Positions 53,467-64,000 are shown, numbered from the stretch's first letter. The stretch: 64,000 nt of DNA from Tupaia tana (GCA_026018925.1 JAKSZU010000009.1:81435090-81499089); one strand, 5' to 3'. Translations and numbers: made by a program. Notes: generated by a model not told the origin, from the sequence alone.

Positions 53467-54756
53467 TGCCGGGGTCTAGCCTCAGCAAGGGTGGGTCGAC
53501 TCGACGGAGGCGGTACAGGTGAACAGAAACAAAAATTAGACTGAGACCTCATTGCCCTTTTGCATGTTCTCAGCCGGCCACAGCCAGAGTTAGCTCCAGG
53601 CTGCCGCGCCAGTGGCTACCAAACACACGTATTTATTGAGGGATCTTACAGGAGTAGGAGGGGTGAGGGGGAAATAAAAGATTTACTCTATGAAACAGAG
53701 AATTCAAAGCACAGGAACAATGATCATAAAACATGATGTCTGTCTTGTTTGAACAGGTGAAGCCAAACACAGTTCTCAGGACGAAGGAGTCTATTTGTCT
53801 GGTGCATTTTCTTCTTCAGTCTTGATTACTGGACAGGGTCTTTTGAAGAGGGGGCTTACAGGGTGTTTGGTAACTTCAGTCCCGGGCCAGGCCGATAACC
53901 TTGCTGGTTGCAAAGTCCTAGATAGAAATCTTGTCTTGCTAAGTAAAGACACAGTTATATATATGGACTATTCATACATTACAACAATAAAAAGTGAGTC
54001 TATGATCTTATATGGGAAAGGAAGATGATCTTGTAGTTCAGGAGACAACACAGGATGTTTTATTAGCAGTTTTTCATAGTCAACAGCACATAGATGAGAA
54101 ACTCTTTGTAGTTGAAAACTACCTGTTGCTTTAGATAAGAGCTCCCAGCTAAGGTAATCTTTCTCTGGAGCCCTCAAGTTTGTTTATCCTGTTGTCCCAG
54201 CCAGGCTTTTTTCCTTTTATAAACCTGAGGGTTTCTGCATTTTGTTTGCTGAGTCTGTCAATTAGTGAGTTCTTTTGTTTTATCTCTGAGTCTCTGTTAT
54301 GTGGTGAATGTGCTGACTTTGCCTAGCATGAGTTAACTTTGGCCTGTAGCTTTAACAAGGGGTATTTACAAAAACTAGCCTTAAACTAACTTAGTCTACA
54401 TATGCTTCTAACGCTAATTTGGTTTATGCTAACTTAGTCTATGTGTTAATTTTGGCTTAAAAACAGACAGGTGGGGGAGTCTTAAACTTCCTGGTCCTCC
54501 TGTCAGTCTTAGGGAGCCACATTCTTACAAAGTCACTAACTGGCTTTATTGTAATGGTTGGGGGTGATGTTTTACCCTTACAGGGTACCGTAATAACAGT
54601 AAAACTTATGGCAGAGAAATTGAATACCGGCCAGTTCAAGGACACAAGGGAGAGCTCGTAAACTGGGCCTTGCCTCAGTTTCTTCCCAGTCCAGGCCTTG
54701 CCTTAGAATAGGAGGCAGCATCCTTACCAGCTTGTGTTGCCTGCATGGCCCCGTCA
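53467..54756 (-). mobile_element. solo class II LTR, 1,290 bp
   Basis: Begins TGCCGGGG and ends CCCCGTCA (imperfect inverted ends). It is flanked by the 6-bp direct repeat TGATCC (53461-53466 and 54757-54762), the target size of betaretrovirus-like ERVs. A polyadenylation signal AATAAA occurs on the minus strand near 53635, about 160 bp before the end, which gives the orientation. The length is close to that of the mouse mammary tumour virus LTR, but I see no superantigen-like frame. Confidence 0.85.
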
Positions 54757-54827
54757 TGATCCTATCATTAAGTTTGCCATTTTCTTGGTTGCTTTTTGTT
54801 CTTGTATAACTGTCTCTGATTTTTTAG

Positions 54828-55792
54828 TTTTCCTGGTATAGTACTTTCTTCAGAACCTCTTGAAGAGCTGGTCTGGAGTTGGTAAATTCCTTCAAATTTT
54901 GTTTATTCGAGAATGTTTTTATCTTTTTTTCCCATATGAAAGATAATTTTCCGGGTACAGTATTCTTGGTTGAAATTGTTTTTCACTCAACAGTTTGACT
55001 ATGCTTTCCCATTCTTTCCTTGCCTGCATTGTTTCCACTGAGAGATCCGATGTTAACCTGATGGGGTGACCTTTGTAAGTAACTTGACATTTCCCTCTTG
55101 CCAACTTTAGTATCTTGTCTTTATCTGTTGTTTTCGCCAGTCTGGCTATGATGTGCCTTGGAGGGGATCTTCTTGGGTTGATTCTCCTCGGGGTCCTCTG
55201 TATTTCTTGGGCCTGGATATTTGAATGCCTTTCTGGATTTGGAATGTTTTCTTCTAGGATTTCATTGGAATAAATCATCTAGGCCCTTGTTATTTTCTTC
55301 CTCTTCTGGAATACCAATTATCTGGATGTTGGGGTGCTTCATGTTATCCAGTGTTCCTCGTATATTATCCTCATTTTTCATGGTTGTTTTCTCAATCTTC
55401 TTGATACTTTTTTCTAGGTCAGATGTTTTGTCTTCTACATTAGAGATTTGATCTTCTGCCTGATTTAACCTACTTTTAATACTTTCAAGGGAGGTTTTGA
55501 TTTCCTGTATTACATTCTTTAATCCTAGAAGTTCCATCTGGTTCTTGTTTAAGGTATCCATTTCTTCTTTCAAGTCATGAAAGGACTTCCTCATCTCCTG
55601 GAGCTCCTTATCTCTTTTGTCTTCCATCTCAGTTAGTTTGTTCACTACAAATATTTTGAATTCTTTGTCAGACATGTCCACGACATCTGTTGTATTGACT
55701 GTGGGTGATGTAGGCTTGATGATTTCCCTTGATGGAGAGGCCTTTTGTTGGTTGCTCATATTTCTTGAGCCTCTGCAATTGTTCTTAGTCAT
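54828..55792 (-). pseudogene. L1 ORF1, one frameshift
   Basis: An N-terminal Ser/Lys-rich part and a coiled coil (IQEIKTSLESIKSRLNQAED) run to EEEENNKGLDDLF, then the frame shifts near 55270. The next part has the RNA-recognition and C-terminal domain (INPRRSPPRHIIARLAKTTD, KCQVTYKGHPIRLTSDLS, FQPRILYP). About 320 residues in all, a normal ORF1 length. Confidence 0.9.
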
Positions 55793-56290
55793 CAGGTAAT
55801 CTATTTGTTTCTTCCTAACTTACTTAAAGTATCTCTGAGTGTTAAAAGTTGTACAGGCTTAGAAAATTGATGATTGCTCTTATGGTTGGCCTACCTTTTG
55901 CTCAAAATTACCATTAACTGTTTCCACTAGCCCTTTATAGCCCAAAGTCCTTGCTGTTTCTAAGGAGTGGTAGGCCTCCAACTGACCTAATAAGGAACAC
56001 CTCAAGAGAAAGAAAAACAAAACGAAAAAAGGAAATTGCGTGGTGCACAACGTGCGCTATTCAAATTACCAAAATTCAAAGAGTCCAAAGGCTAGTGGGA
56101 AAGGGCCAGAGGATGAGTGACAGGACTAGGTTGGTTGGGCCGGCAGGCTCAGTCCACCTGGTTTCCAGAACTACTGGCAGGCTCGATCCCTGCAAACTCT
56201 TTTTTAACAAGCAAAGGCATAATTTAAAACTATTTTATGGTCTAAGACAAATTTTGCCAATGAAATACAGTGAGAATAACAGGCTGAGGT

Positions 56291-58400
56291 GAGAAGAAGT
56301 TTCCTCATGGCTCTTACAAACTAGTTAGTTCAGGGAACAAGAGAAATGAAGATTTTCTACTGATAATTCAGCCTCCAGTAAACAAGCTAGTGTGAGTGAA
56401 CTTCAAGAATTAGAAGAAGCACACCATCCATCAAATGAGAAGAAATCACTGCAGGACCACAAGAAATATGGGAAAGCAAGAAAATACCTCTCCTCCAAGG
56501 GAAAAGGATAACTCCTCTTCATCCACAAGCAGTTCAATGGAAATCATGGAAATATCTGATAAAGAATTTAGAGCATTCATAATGGCAAAGCTAACAGAGA
56601 TGGAAGAGAAGAGAGACAATGAACTGCTAAAGAGAAAGGAGAAAGAAGTTGACGAATTCCAGGAGGTGAGGAAATTCTTGCAAGATCTAAAAGAGGAATT
56701 ACACACTTTACAAAAGCCTGAAACAGAACTGTTAGAGATGAAGTCTATAATACAGGAGGTCAAAATCTCCCTTGAAAGTATTAAAAGCAGACTAGATCAT
56801 ACAGAAAATAGAATCTCAGACGTAGAAGAGAAAATGGCTGGCCTAGAAAAATCCACCACGAAGACTGAGAAAATGGCCCAAAAATTTGAGAATAATATAC
56901 GAGAAGTACTAGATACCATCAAACTTCCAATTATCCGGATAATTGGCATTCCAGAAAATTAAGAGTCCCATAAGGGCATTGATAATCTATTCCATGAAAT
57001 CCTGCAAGAAAACTTTCTAAACCTAGAGAGGCATTCAAAGATACAGTCCCAAGAAATACAAAGGACCCCCAATAGGATCAACCCAAGAAGATCTTCTCCA
57101 AGACACATTATAGCCAGACTGACCAAAACCACAGAGAAAGATAAGATACTAAGATTGGCAAGAGAAAAAGATCAAGTTACCTACAAAGGTCATCCCATCA
57201 GGCTAACAGCAGATCTCTCATCGGAAACAATGTGAGCAAGGAAAGAATGGGAAAATATATTCAAAGTGTTAAGGGAAAAGCAATTTCAGCCAAGAATACT
57301 GTATCCAGCAAGATCCAAAAAGAAAAGAACATTTTCAGATAAACAAAACCTGAAAGAATTTACCATCACCAGACCAGATCTCCAAGAAATTCTCAAGGGT
57401 GTGCTATATCAGGAAAATTAAATACAGACACACAGAAACAAGAGTTCAAAAACTAAGAAAGTGGCCAACTTAATCATAGGGACAAGTCTGGAGTTGATTA
57501 CTATATCCCAGAATTTAATTGGGAAAATTGATCCAAAACAGAAGATAAAGTACATGAGAGTGATTGGTTCATGCACCTACCATTTTAACAGAATCCTAAC
57601 CTGTTTCCTAGCTTTAAGCAAAGTTCCTTAACATTTCCTTAAGTTAAAACTGGTTTTCTTAATAATACCAAGTGAACTTGCTATTGAAAGTAGTTAGATT
57701 ATTTAAGAAATTGTCTAATCAATACAATGTGGGTGGGAAAGGAATGGAAGACAATTGTAGACTCCAGAGATAGTGTGAGAAGAGGGTGGGAAAAGACAGG
57801 GGTTCAGAAAGAGGGGTAAAAAATTCTAGAAACTAGAAATGGAAAATTTTTGAGAATAATATGCATGATTAAGTCACTATGCAGTATATTCTGGATGGAA
57901 AATCACATTTTGTATACTGTTGTGATGCTTAGGGAAAGAATGTAAATTAAGTTAAAAAAAGTTTCAAAAAATATATCTGTTCGATGACTACAGTAAGATA
58001 TATAGCCCCAGCTAGGTGCTACTTTATAGGATGCCTAAAGTTAGACTTGTGTTCATGGAAATGTATATATCAGCTGTTTTTGCTATGAAAATATTTATAT
58101 TAATTAAGATCTTTAGTAATTCAATATAATGTGGGGGAAAAACAGTATAGAAAGCAAACATAGATACCAGAGACAGTGGGGGAGGAGAGTGGGAAATGGC
58201 AGAGGGTAAGAGATATGGAATCAAGAATGAGAGAATGAGGATAAAAAGCAAAACATACAGGAAACAAGAAATGGAAAATTATTTACTGACAATAACATGT
58301 ATGCTGATGTGCTTGATTGAGACAATATACAGTGTACTCTGGATGGAAAATCTCATTTTGTATGTTCTAATGATGTACAGTGAATAAATATAAATAAAAA
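56291..58400 (+). mobile_element. HAL1 (half-L1) element, apparently full length
   Basis: A 145-bp 5' UTR, an L1-like ORF1, then a 1-kb 3' UTR with two related modules (about 57720-57950 and 58120-58400) and an A-rich tail. There is no ORF2 at all. The direct repeats AATAACAGGCTGAGGT (56275-56290 and 58401-58416) are perfect, so the element is complete and fairly young. ORF1-only L1 relatives of this kind are known as HAL1 and need a trans-acting L1 ORF2 protein. Confidence 0.9.
56435..57421 (+). pseudogene. HAL1 ORF1, two in-frame stops
   Basis: 328 codons in one frame: N-terminus MRRNHCRTTRNMGKQENTSP, coiled coil (EVKISLESIKSRLDHTENRI), IRIIGIPEN, a TAA stop at 56960-56962, then the conserved C-terminal parts (RINPRRSSPRHIIARLTKTT, HPIRLTADLSSETM), a TGA at 57233-57235 and the natural TAA at 57419-57421. 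There is no frameshift. Only two point mutations prevent full translation. It is related to, but clearly different from, the ORF1 of the neighbouring L1. Confidence 0.92.
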
Positions 58401-58416
58401 AATAACAGGCTGAGGT

Positions 58417-59540
58417 AATCTGATAGAATTTTCTGGTCTGTAGTTTACATTTACAGTCATTATACACCTGTTGTTTTGGTGATTTGGGGAGTCTGTCTAA
58501 GTGATCATCCTCAGAGTATAAAATTCCAAGAAAAACAGTTTTAGCTTTAATAAATCAAAAATTTAAAATATGAAGAAAAACTTTCTTAAGACTTAAAGCC
58601 AGAGGGGAGAAAAAGGATTCTGTCCAAACAGTAGGTAGATACTAAAAACTCAAAAACATGTACAGAGCTAAAATCTAGTAATAAGTGCACTACAGTATTT
58701 TTTTTGAGAAACATTTTTTTTCTTTCCATTCCCCCTTTATACCAAAAAAAAAAAACATAGTGAAATTAACTTATTTGCAAAAAATAAGTTTAGTCTTAAT
58801 TTGGTCTGTTAGTTGCACAAAGTCTAATAAGAATACTAATTAATTTAGTTGACTTTGCTGGAACCTTTTATGAGAAACTTTAGATTAGACTCTTTAAGAA
58901 GCCTCCCAAGGCTACTTAGCCAAGTCAGGAATCCATCCTCTGACTGTACCTTTAAGTACCTGGACTTGAAAGTTTTGGGGCTTGTCAGGAAGTGACATTC
59001 TTTACTTACCTGCTAGGCAGAACTGCTTGTGGTACCAGGTAATCTTTCCAAGAGCATCTGTTGGCTTTGTTGCAATCAACCTTAGTTCCTTAGCTTCTTG
59101 GTCATATCTTCAGATGTGACATGCCAGTCAAAGTCCTGGCAATAACCAGTGTTTCTAATTTCTGATGCAAGGCAATAAGTATTATTGAAATTAGGCAATC
59201 AATACTGTCACAAAATAAGAATGCTCATCAATATTCTCCAATTCTGCGGGGTCAGAAAGAGAGAAAAGTTTTTCAAAAGGAAAAAAATTTAACAAATTGT
59301 TGAACCTATCAACAGCTCAAGAAGATAAAAATCCTTAAATCTGGAAAACAAAGCATAGAATAAAATCAGTAATGTTTTGGTCAAAAGTAAAAAAATTCTA
59401 TTTCACCAGTTCATTCTCATGTAACTAATCTCTCTTTTGTTGAGTTTGCAGCATTACTATAGTATACACTTTCTATTAAAATCCTGGAAGTTCAGGGATA
59501 TAATCTAAAAGTTATCAAAAACCTATATTTAAGAGTACTT
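58417..59540. other. non-coding, possible old ERV interior
   Basis: The style of the sequence (for example near 58860-59160) recalls ERV interior on the minus strand, but I found no motif that proves it. Confidence 0.3.
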
Positions 59541-59711
59541 TATTGGGGGCCAGCAGGTGACGTGGTGGCCAAGGCACTGGACTCCCACATGGCCGACCAT
59601 GGTTCGATTCCCAAACCTGGTGGCCCGCCTGGTCACTATTCCCCTCTGTCTCTGCTCAAACCAAATAGTAATAATAATGATAAATAAACCTACATAAATG
59701 CTTCTTTTAAA
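59541..59711 (+). mobile_element. SINE, short type
   Basis: Flanked by AAGAGTACTT (59531-59540 and 59712-59721). Head GGGGGCCAGCAGGTGACGTGG, with GGTTCGATTCC as the B box. Confidence 0.92.
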
Positions 59712-59721
59712 AAGAGTACTT

Positions 59722-60334
59722 AACAGAGCCTTTTCCACTAATTTCCTTAAAAGAGGCAATTTTTGGATTATAACTTATTACAAAATATTTAACAGAGAGC
59801 ATCTGAATAAAGCATTTAACTATAGACAAAACTTAAAATGGCCCTGGTTTGAGATCTAACTTGACCATAACCCAAAATAGACAAATTTGATAATTTCTGT
59901 GACAAGCTGCATTAGAACTATTAAGCAGTACAAGTATGACTAATAGCACACTAATATAATAGATATTTAGAATCTCATACAATTTTGGAACACCTATTGA
60001 CACAAATTTGTATATAGAGAGCTAAACACTATTTCATATTTGACAATATTTCCCATATAATTTCAAAATGTCAGAACGTCTAATCTGTCTTTCTCAAACA
60101 TCCAAGGGCCTTTTAAGAATTTTCAAAAATTAGTTCAAGGTAAAAAAAAACTTAAGCTGAAACTGAAATTTGATGTGGGATGTCTGTCAAATATCAAAGG
60201 TTTACAACACTTGATTAAAACAGATCAGGGCACTGTGACTATCTGTTGTTTTCTTAACCAAAGTGACAATTAAAGATTTTCAAACTATAGCCATAAAAAA
60301 ACTTTGCTCTTTAATAGATTAGAATCAGATTTTT
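59722..60334. other. non-coding, nothing recognised
   Basis: AT-rich sequence without a supported gene or repeat. Confidence 0.45.
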
Positions 60335-60593
60335 TTTGAGATGTTTTTGCTATAGGGCACGTGTGCTCGCCAGAAAGACAGAGAGAGACAGAGAGACAGA
60401 AAGCTAGAAATCACCCCCCCCCCCAGGGGGGATGGCCACGCCACAATCCCTTCTCCTCCATTCTCCTCTCGGGATCTTGGGCATGCATGCACACGTGCCT
60501 GGCATGAGTTTTAAGCCACCGGGTCTGGGACGTGAACCACGGTTGACTACGTGGGAGTCCAGCGACATAGCCATTACACTAACTGCTGGTCAC
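60335..60593 (-). mobile_element. SINE, long type
   Basis: Flanked by TAGAATCAGATTTTTT (from 60319) and TAGAATCGGATTTTTT (from 60594). Confidence 0.92.
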
Positions 60594-60969
60594 TAGAATC
60601 GGATTTTTTAAACTGCAGTAGATAAATAACCTGATTAAGACAGCAGAAGGCAATTAGAATTATTTTTTTTTCTTATACTCGAAAAGCTTTTTAAAAAAAC
60701 TTTGCTCATTTTTATTAGCATTATATAAAAACAAAGCAAATTTTAGTTTTTATCAGTGTTTTTGAATAAATTTAGTCAATTCTAACCAGAGTCTGAAGAC
60801 TTATTCCTTACTTTAGGCCATTACAATGTAAATGGGCCTTATATTTCAAGAACCCTAGAAAATATGTTAGGGGGTCCTTGCTCTGTTTCAGAGGGTCTGG
60901 ATGAGATTTACTGAGCAGAAGGAAAATTCAAAATGAAGTGAAGACTATTGACAGATGGATAAAATATCT

Positions 60970-61092
60970 TCAATAAACTTCTGGGAAGTATGTGTTATGA
61001 AGAAACTATGTGTGAATTTCAGCTTTTCTGCACCAGAATAAACTCTTGCTTTAATTTCATTTTCCATGAACTTTTTAAACTCTTGTACTTGT
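60970..61092. mobile_element. MITE-like element, second copy of family 2
   Basis: TTCTGGGAAGTATGTGTTATG at the left faces TTTCCATGAACTTTTTAAAC at the right. The middle shares GCACCAGAATAAACTCTTGC-like text. Ends less clear than in the copy at 45.2 kb. Confidence 0.5.
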
Positions 61093-61223
61093 AATTTACT
61101 TAATTAAAAGTGTTATCCACTGAACCAGTGGCTGTCCAAACATCTCACTGAAGGCAGAAGTGAAGTCCAGTGAGGTGAAAGTCTTACTAGTTAGTGGCAA
61201 AGTCAGTGGAAAAATTGGTATCC

Positions 61224-61392
61224 TGGGGGTTGGCAGGTGGCATGGTGGTTAGGGGTACTAGACTCCCACATGGCCGACCACATTTCATGTCCTGGACCTG
61301 GTGACTTGCTTTCTTACTTCCCCTCTCTCTTGCTGTCCTTCTCTTTCTCTGATCAAATTTAAATACATAAATAAAGTTAAAATTAAAAAATA
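61224..61392 (+). mobile_element. SINE, short type
   Basis: Head GGGGGTTGGCAGGTGGCATGG, short body TTGCTTTCTTACTTCCCCTC, AATAAA-rich tail. It faces the next SINE tail to tail. Confidence 0.85.
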
Positions 61393-61399
61393 TTCTTTA

Positions 61400-61655
61400 T
61401 TTTGAGTTTTTTTTTTTTTTTTTCTAAAGGGCATGTGTGCTTGCCAGAAAGACAGAGAGACAGAGACAGAAAGCGAAAAATCACCCTCTGGGGAGATGGT
61501 CATGCCATAATCCCTTCTCCTCCGTTCTCCTCTCAGAATCTTGGGCATGTGCACACATGCTCCCACTGTGAGTTTAAGCTACTGGGTCTGGGACTAGAAC
61601 CGTGGTCATCGGAGTCCAGTGACAATGCCATTTCACCATCTGCTGGTCTCAAAAT
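61400..61655 (-). mobile_element. SINE, long type
   Basis: T-tract, CTAAAGGGCATGTGTGC, long-type body, head CATCTGCTGGTCTC at the right. Confidence 0.88.
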
Positions 61656-61723
61656 ATAATTCTTAAAAAAATTGTTCTCCTGACTCTCAACCTTGTGCTC
61701 TCCATCATCCATAAAAAGTATAG

Positions 61724-61968
61724 GTGGGGGTCAGCAGGTGGCATAGTGGTTAAGGCACTAGACTCCCACATGGACAACTGCAGTTCAAGTCCCAGACTTG
61801 GTGGCTTAAAAATCATGCTGGGTGTGTGTGCCCAAGACCCTAAGCTGAAACTGGAGGAAAGGGTATTGTGGCATGACCATTCTCCCAGTGGGTGATTTCT
61901 CACTTTCTCTCTCTCTGTCTCACCCAGGTGAGTGCACATGCCCTATGGCAAAATCTTAAAAAAAATAT
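61724..61968 (+). mobile_element. SINE, long type
   Basis: Head GGGGTCAGCAGGTGGCATAG. Flanks AAAAGTATAGGT and AAAATATAGGTG are similar. Confidence 0.88.
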
Positions 61969-61984
61969 AGGTGAAAGAGGTATA

Positions 61985-62312
61985 CACGACTTTTTGCAGC
62001 ACTGTAGTTTGCTGAGTTGAGGCTCTAGAATTGAGGAGTGCTGCAACAATTGAAAGAGAGGAGATATTTTGATGGGTAGAGGCCATGTTTTACTCACATT
62101 TTTATGCTTTTCATGATTTCTTGAATGGTATTCTATAAATGACCTAAGAAAGTGTGTTAAAGCAAAGGAATCTGCTCAGGGGGCTCCTTGTGAGTTGTTT
62201 TATTTCACTTTGGATATGTTTATATGTGACCTAAGACAAGATTTCTTTGTGGAGACATTTGAAAGTGTATACAGAAGCAGATAACTTATTTACTAGCAAA
62301 TGATAAACCATT
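61985..62312. other. non-coding, nothing recognised
   Basis: Short unique-looking gap between SINEs. Confidence 0.5.
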
Positions 62313-62330
62313 CATAGTGACTTACAACTA

Positions 62331-62592
62331 GAGACCAGCAGTCAGCATAATGGCTATGTCACTGGACTCCCATGTAGTGGACCACGGTTTGAGTCCCGAA
62401 CCTGGTGGCTTAAATTCATGCCAGGCACGTGTGTGTGCCCAAGATCCTGAGAGGAGAATGGAGGAGAAGGGATTGTGGCATGGCCATCCCCGCTGGGGGT
62501 AATTTCTCGCTTTCTGTCTCTCTGTCTCTGTCTTTCTGGTGAGCACACATGCCCTATAGCAAAAAACTCTCTCTCAAAAAAAAAAAAAACAA
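62331..62592 (+). mobile_element. SINE, long type
   Basis: Flanked by CATAGTGACTTACAACTA (62313-62330 and 62593-62610), a perfect 18-bp duplication. Confidence 0.96.
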
Positions 62593-62823
62593 CATAGTGA
62601 CTTACAACTAAAGGAAGTAACTCTGGGCAGTCATGAAAACTGAGAGAATTTGTGAAAGAGGAGTGTGGAGATTTTATACTGAAAATACCATTGGTGAAGC
62701 TTAGTGGCCTAGTTGGGCATGAGTAACACAGTAGCCAAGAACTCTTAGAAGCTTACATTTCTCTGTCCTAGCAAATAGTGACATCCTATAAATAGATGTG
62801 TATTCCTCCTTTTTTTTTATTAT

Positions 62824-63084
62824 TATTTTTTTTAGAGGTTTTTGCTACAGGGCGTGTGCGCTCGCCAGAAAGACAGAGAGAGACAGCAAGACAGAAAGCA
62901 AGAAATCACTCCCCAGGGGGGATGGCCACGTTGCAATCCCTTCTCCTCTATTCTCCTCTCGAGATCTTGGGCACACACGCACACGCGCCCGGCGTGAGTT
63001 TAAGCTGCTGGGTTTGGGACTCAAACCGCGGTCGACTACGTGGGAGTCCAGTGACATAGCCACCACACTAACTGCTGGTCCCAC
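62824..63084 (-). mobile_element. SINE, long type
   Basis: Flanked by GTATTCCTCCTTTT (62810-62823) and GTACTCCTCCTTTT (63085-63098). Confidence 0.92.
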
Positions 63085-63099
63085 GTACTCCTCCTTTTA

Positions 63100-63595
63100 A
63101 CAGGACTTGAGTTGGGCTCTTGAAAATGTGAGCCTTACTCAAAACAATATTATAAACAGTGATACCATCCATAAGAATTGGATAAGGAACCCTCCCAAAT
63201 TACCTATGAAGTTATAAAATGTTGAAATTAAAGTAATTACTGGTAGTAAATGTACATCAAAAAAGAATTATTTTTTTCAGCATTTTCAGCAACTAATTTA
63301 TTTCAAAGATTCTTATTGCAGCAGTGTGGTTACTGTAAAAGCAACAAAAACAATTGAAAATATGTTTCTGAAGAAATCTGAGGGGGACCATTTTCCACAT
63401 TTAGGACAAAATATTATTAATTGGTGGCAATAAATGAAATGCAGGACTCTCACTTATTTAATAAAAGTTGCTATAAGAGCACTTCATATTATTAATCATT
63501 TAAAAATATTTATAAACCAGTGATCAACAATTTACAATATGAAAATTACATGTGGAAATTGTTATTTATTTTGGGATTACATACATATTTGTTGA
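63100..63595. other. non-coding, nothing recognised
   Basis: AT-rich sequence without a supported gene or repeat. Confidence 0.5.
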
Positions 63596-63599
63596 CTGG

Positions 63600-64000
63600 G
63601 GAGAAAAAACAGTTTATTTTATTTTTTACAGCTTTTTTGAGATATAATTGAGAAAATTACATATATTTAAGGTGTACAATATGATGTTTTATGTAGACAT
63701 TGTGAAATGGTTATCATAATCAAGGTAATTAACATACCCATCACCTCTTACAGATCCCTTTTTGTGTGTATATGGTGAGAACACATAAGATTTAATCTCT
63801 ACAAATTTCAAACATACAATAAATTATTAACTATAATCACTATACTATGCATAGATTCTCCAGAATATATTTATCTTACAACTGAAATTTTATACCCTTA
63901 AACCAACATCTCTTCATTCCCCCACCTCCCAATCTCTGTTAACCTTCGTTCTCTGCTTCTATGAGTTTCAACATTTTTTTAGGAAGTTTTTTTTTCTAAT
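63600..64000 (-). mobile_element. old L1 3' UTR, antisense
   Basis: TTTTGAGATATAATTGAGAAAATTACA, GGTGTACAATATGATG, CATACCCATCACCTCTTACA and TCCCCCACCTCCCAATCTCTG (each cut for length) are the well-known text of L1M-type 3' UTRs read in reverse. It runs off the right edge. Confidence 0.85.

Larger units (their letters stand above)
47270..54765 (-). pseudogene. L1 ORF2, broken
   Basis: Order from the 5' end: endonuclease start (ITLNVNGLNSPVKRHRLAEW, near 53440), endonuclease middle (VGDLNTPLSPIDRSSRQK), linker, reverse transcriptase ([13 protein letters not shown] near 51680; [20 protein letters not shown] near 51500; [13 protein letters not shown] near 51360), then C-terminal parts ([37 protein letters not shown]-like text). 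The composite element is inserted about 10 codons after the catalytic FADD. Several frameshifts separate the fragments. Confidence 0.9.
46847..56200 (-). mobile_element. near-complete L1, interrupted by two insertions
   Basis: On the minus strand: 5' UTR (about 55800-56200), ORF1 (about 54828-55792), ORF2 (from about 54760 down to about 47270, without the insertions) and 3' UTR with tail (46847-47250). The solo LTR (53467-54756) and the composite element (49013-51319) account for about 3.6 kb. Without them the L1 is about 5.7-5.8 kb, close to full length. Frameshifts and stops in both ORFs show it is dead. I did not find its own target-site duplication; the 5' end is approximate. Confidence 0.9.

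Noticed and set aside
46830-58440. Target-site duplication of the large L1 (GGATAGAAT near 46836 against TGATAGAAT near 58430)
   Set aside because: Too short and imperfect, and it would require that the HAL1 lies inside the L1 5' UTR, which I cannot show.
1-64000. CRISPR arrays, operons, bacterial insertion sequences or phage genes
   Set aside because: No regularly spaced short repeats with unique spacers and no prokaryotic gene layout. All repeats fit mammalian retroelements, MITEs or microsatellites.

Overview
This window is mammalian nuclear DNA. It holds an intron-rich, AT-rich gene remnant and is dominated by retrotransposons: about 45 copies of a tRNA-derived SINE, LINE-1 (L1), a half-L1 (HAL1), two gammaretrovirus-like proviruses, class II ERV pieces, mariner-like MITEs and two processed pseudogenes. 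There are no prokaryotic genes, operons or CRISPR arrays. The SINE resembles what I remember of the colugo (Dermoptera) tRNA-SINEs, so a colugo-like species is my best guess, held weakly (about 0.5).

The only multi-exon host gene is on the minus strand, from its start-codon exon at 38102-38184 to the last exon I see at 4957-5025. It runs off the left edge. Its exons align in order with the FNDC3 family (N-terminal proline-rich part, then fibronectin type III domains), most plausibly the X-linked testis paralogue FNDC3C. Splice phases agree through most of the model. However, one coding exon is split by a whole ERV provirus (8104-12673), the exon before it contains a SINE, other exons carry nonsense codons or frameshifts, and one acceptor AG is lost. 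I read it as a unitary pseudogene. One exon also codes for about 20 tandem 9-residue repeats that I do not know from FNDC3A or FNDC3B.

Layout from left to right: a pyrimidine microsatellite (178-412); a class II ERV LTR edge with a tRNA-Lys-like primer site (about 1340-1660); a WDR70 processed pseudogene cut by a SINE (2848-4200); FNDC3C exons (4957-6330); provirus 1 (8104-12673) inside an FNDC3C exon; more exons (12674-13455); provirus 2 (13882-19935) inside an older SINE; exons and L1 pieces (20315-26902); an EIF4E processed pseudogene with a 21-bp target-site duplication (27096-29421); 5' exons (29973-38184), with a twin-primed L1 (36017-38004) in an intron; SINE-rich intergenic DNA (38.2-46.8 kb); a large minus-strand L1 (46.8-56.2 kb); a HAL1 (56291-58400); then SINE-rich DNA ending in an old L1 3' UTR.

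The most novel item lies inside the large L1. It is a 2.3-kb composite retroelement (49013-51319): a CpG-rich 5' segment, a GC-rich minisatellite of 19/25/27-bp units, a unique stretch, a HAL1-type 3' UTR and an apparent 240-bp 3' transduction. It is organised like the hominoid SVA elements but built from different parts. The same L1 also holds a 1.29-kb solo class II LTR with a 6-bp target duplication at the start of ORF2.

The L1 machinery (L1 ORF2 protein) is the likely source of the SINEs, HAL1, composite element and processed pseudogenes, because all have A-rich tails and target-site duplications (TSDs).
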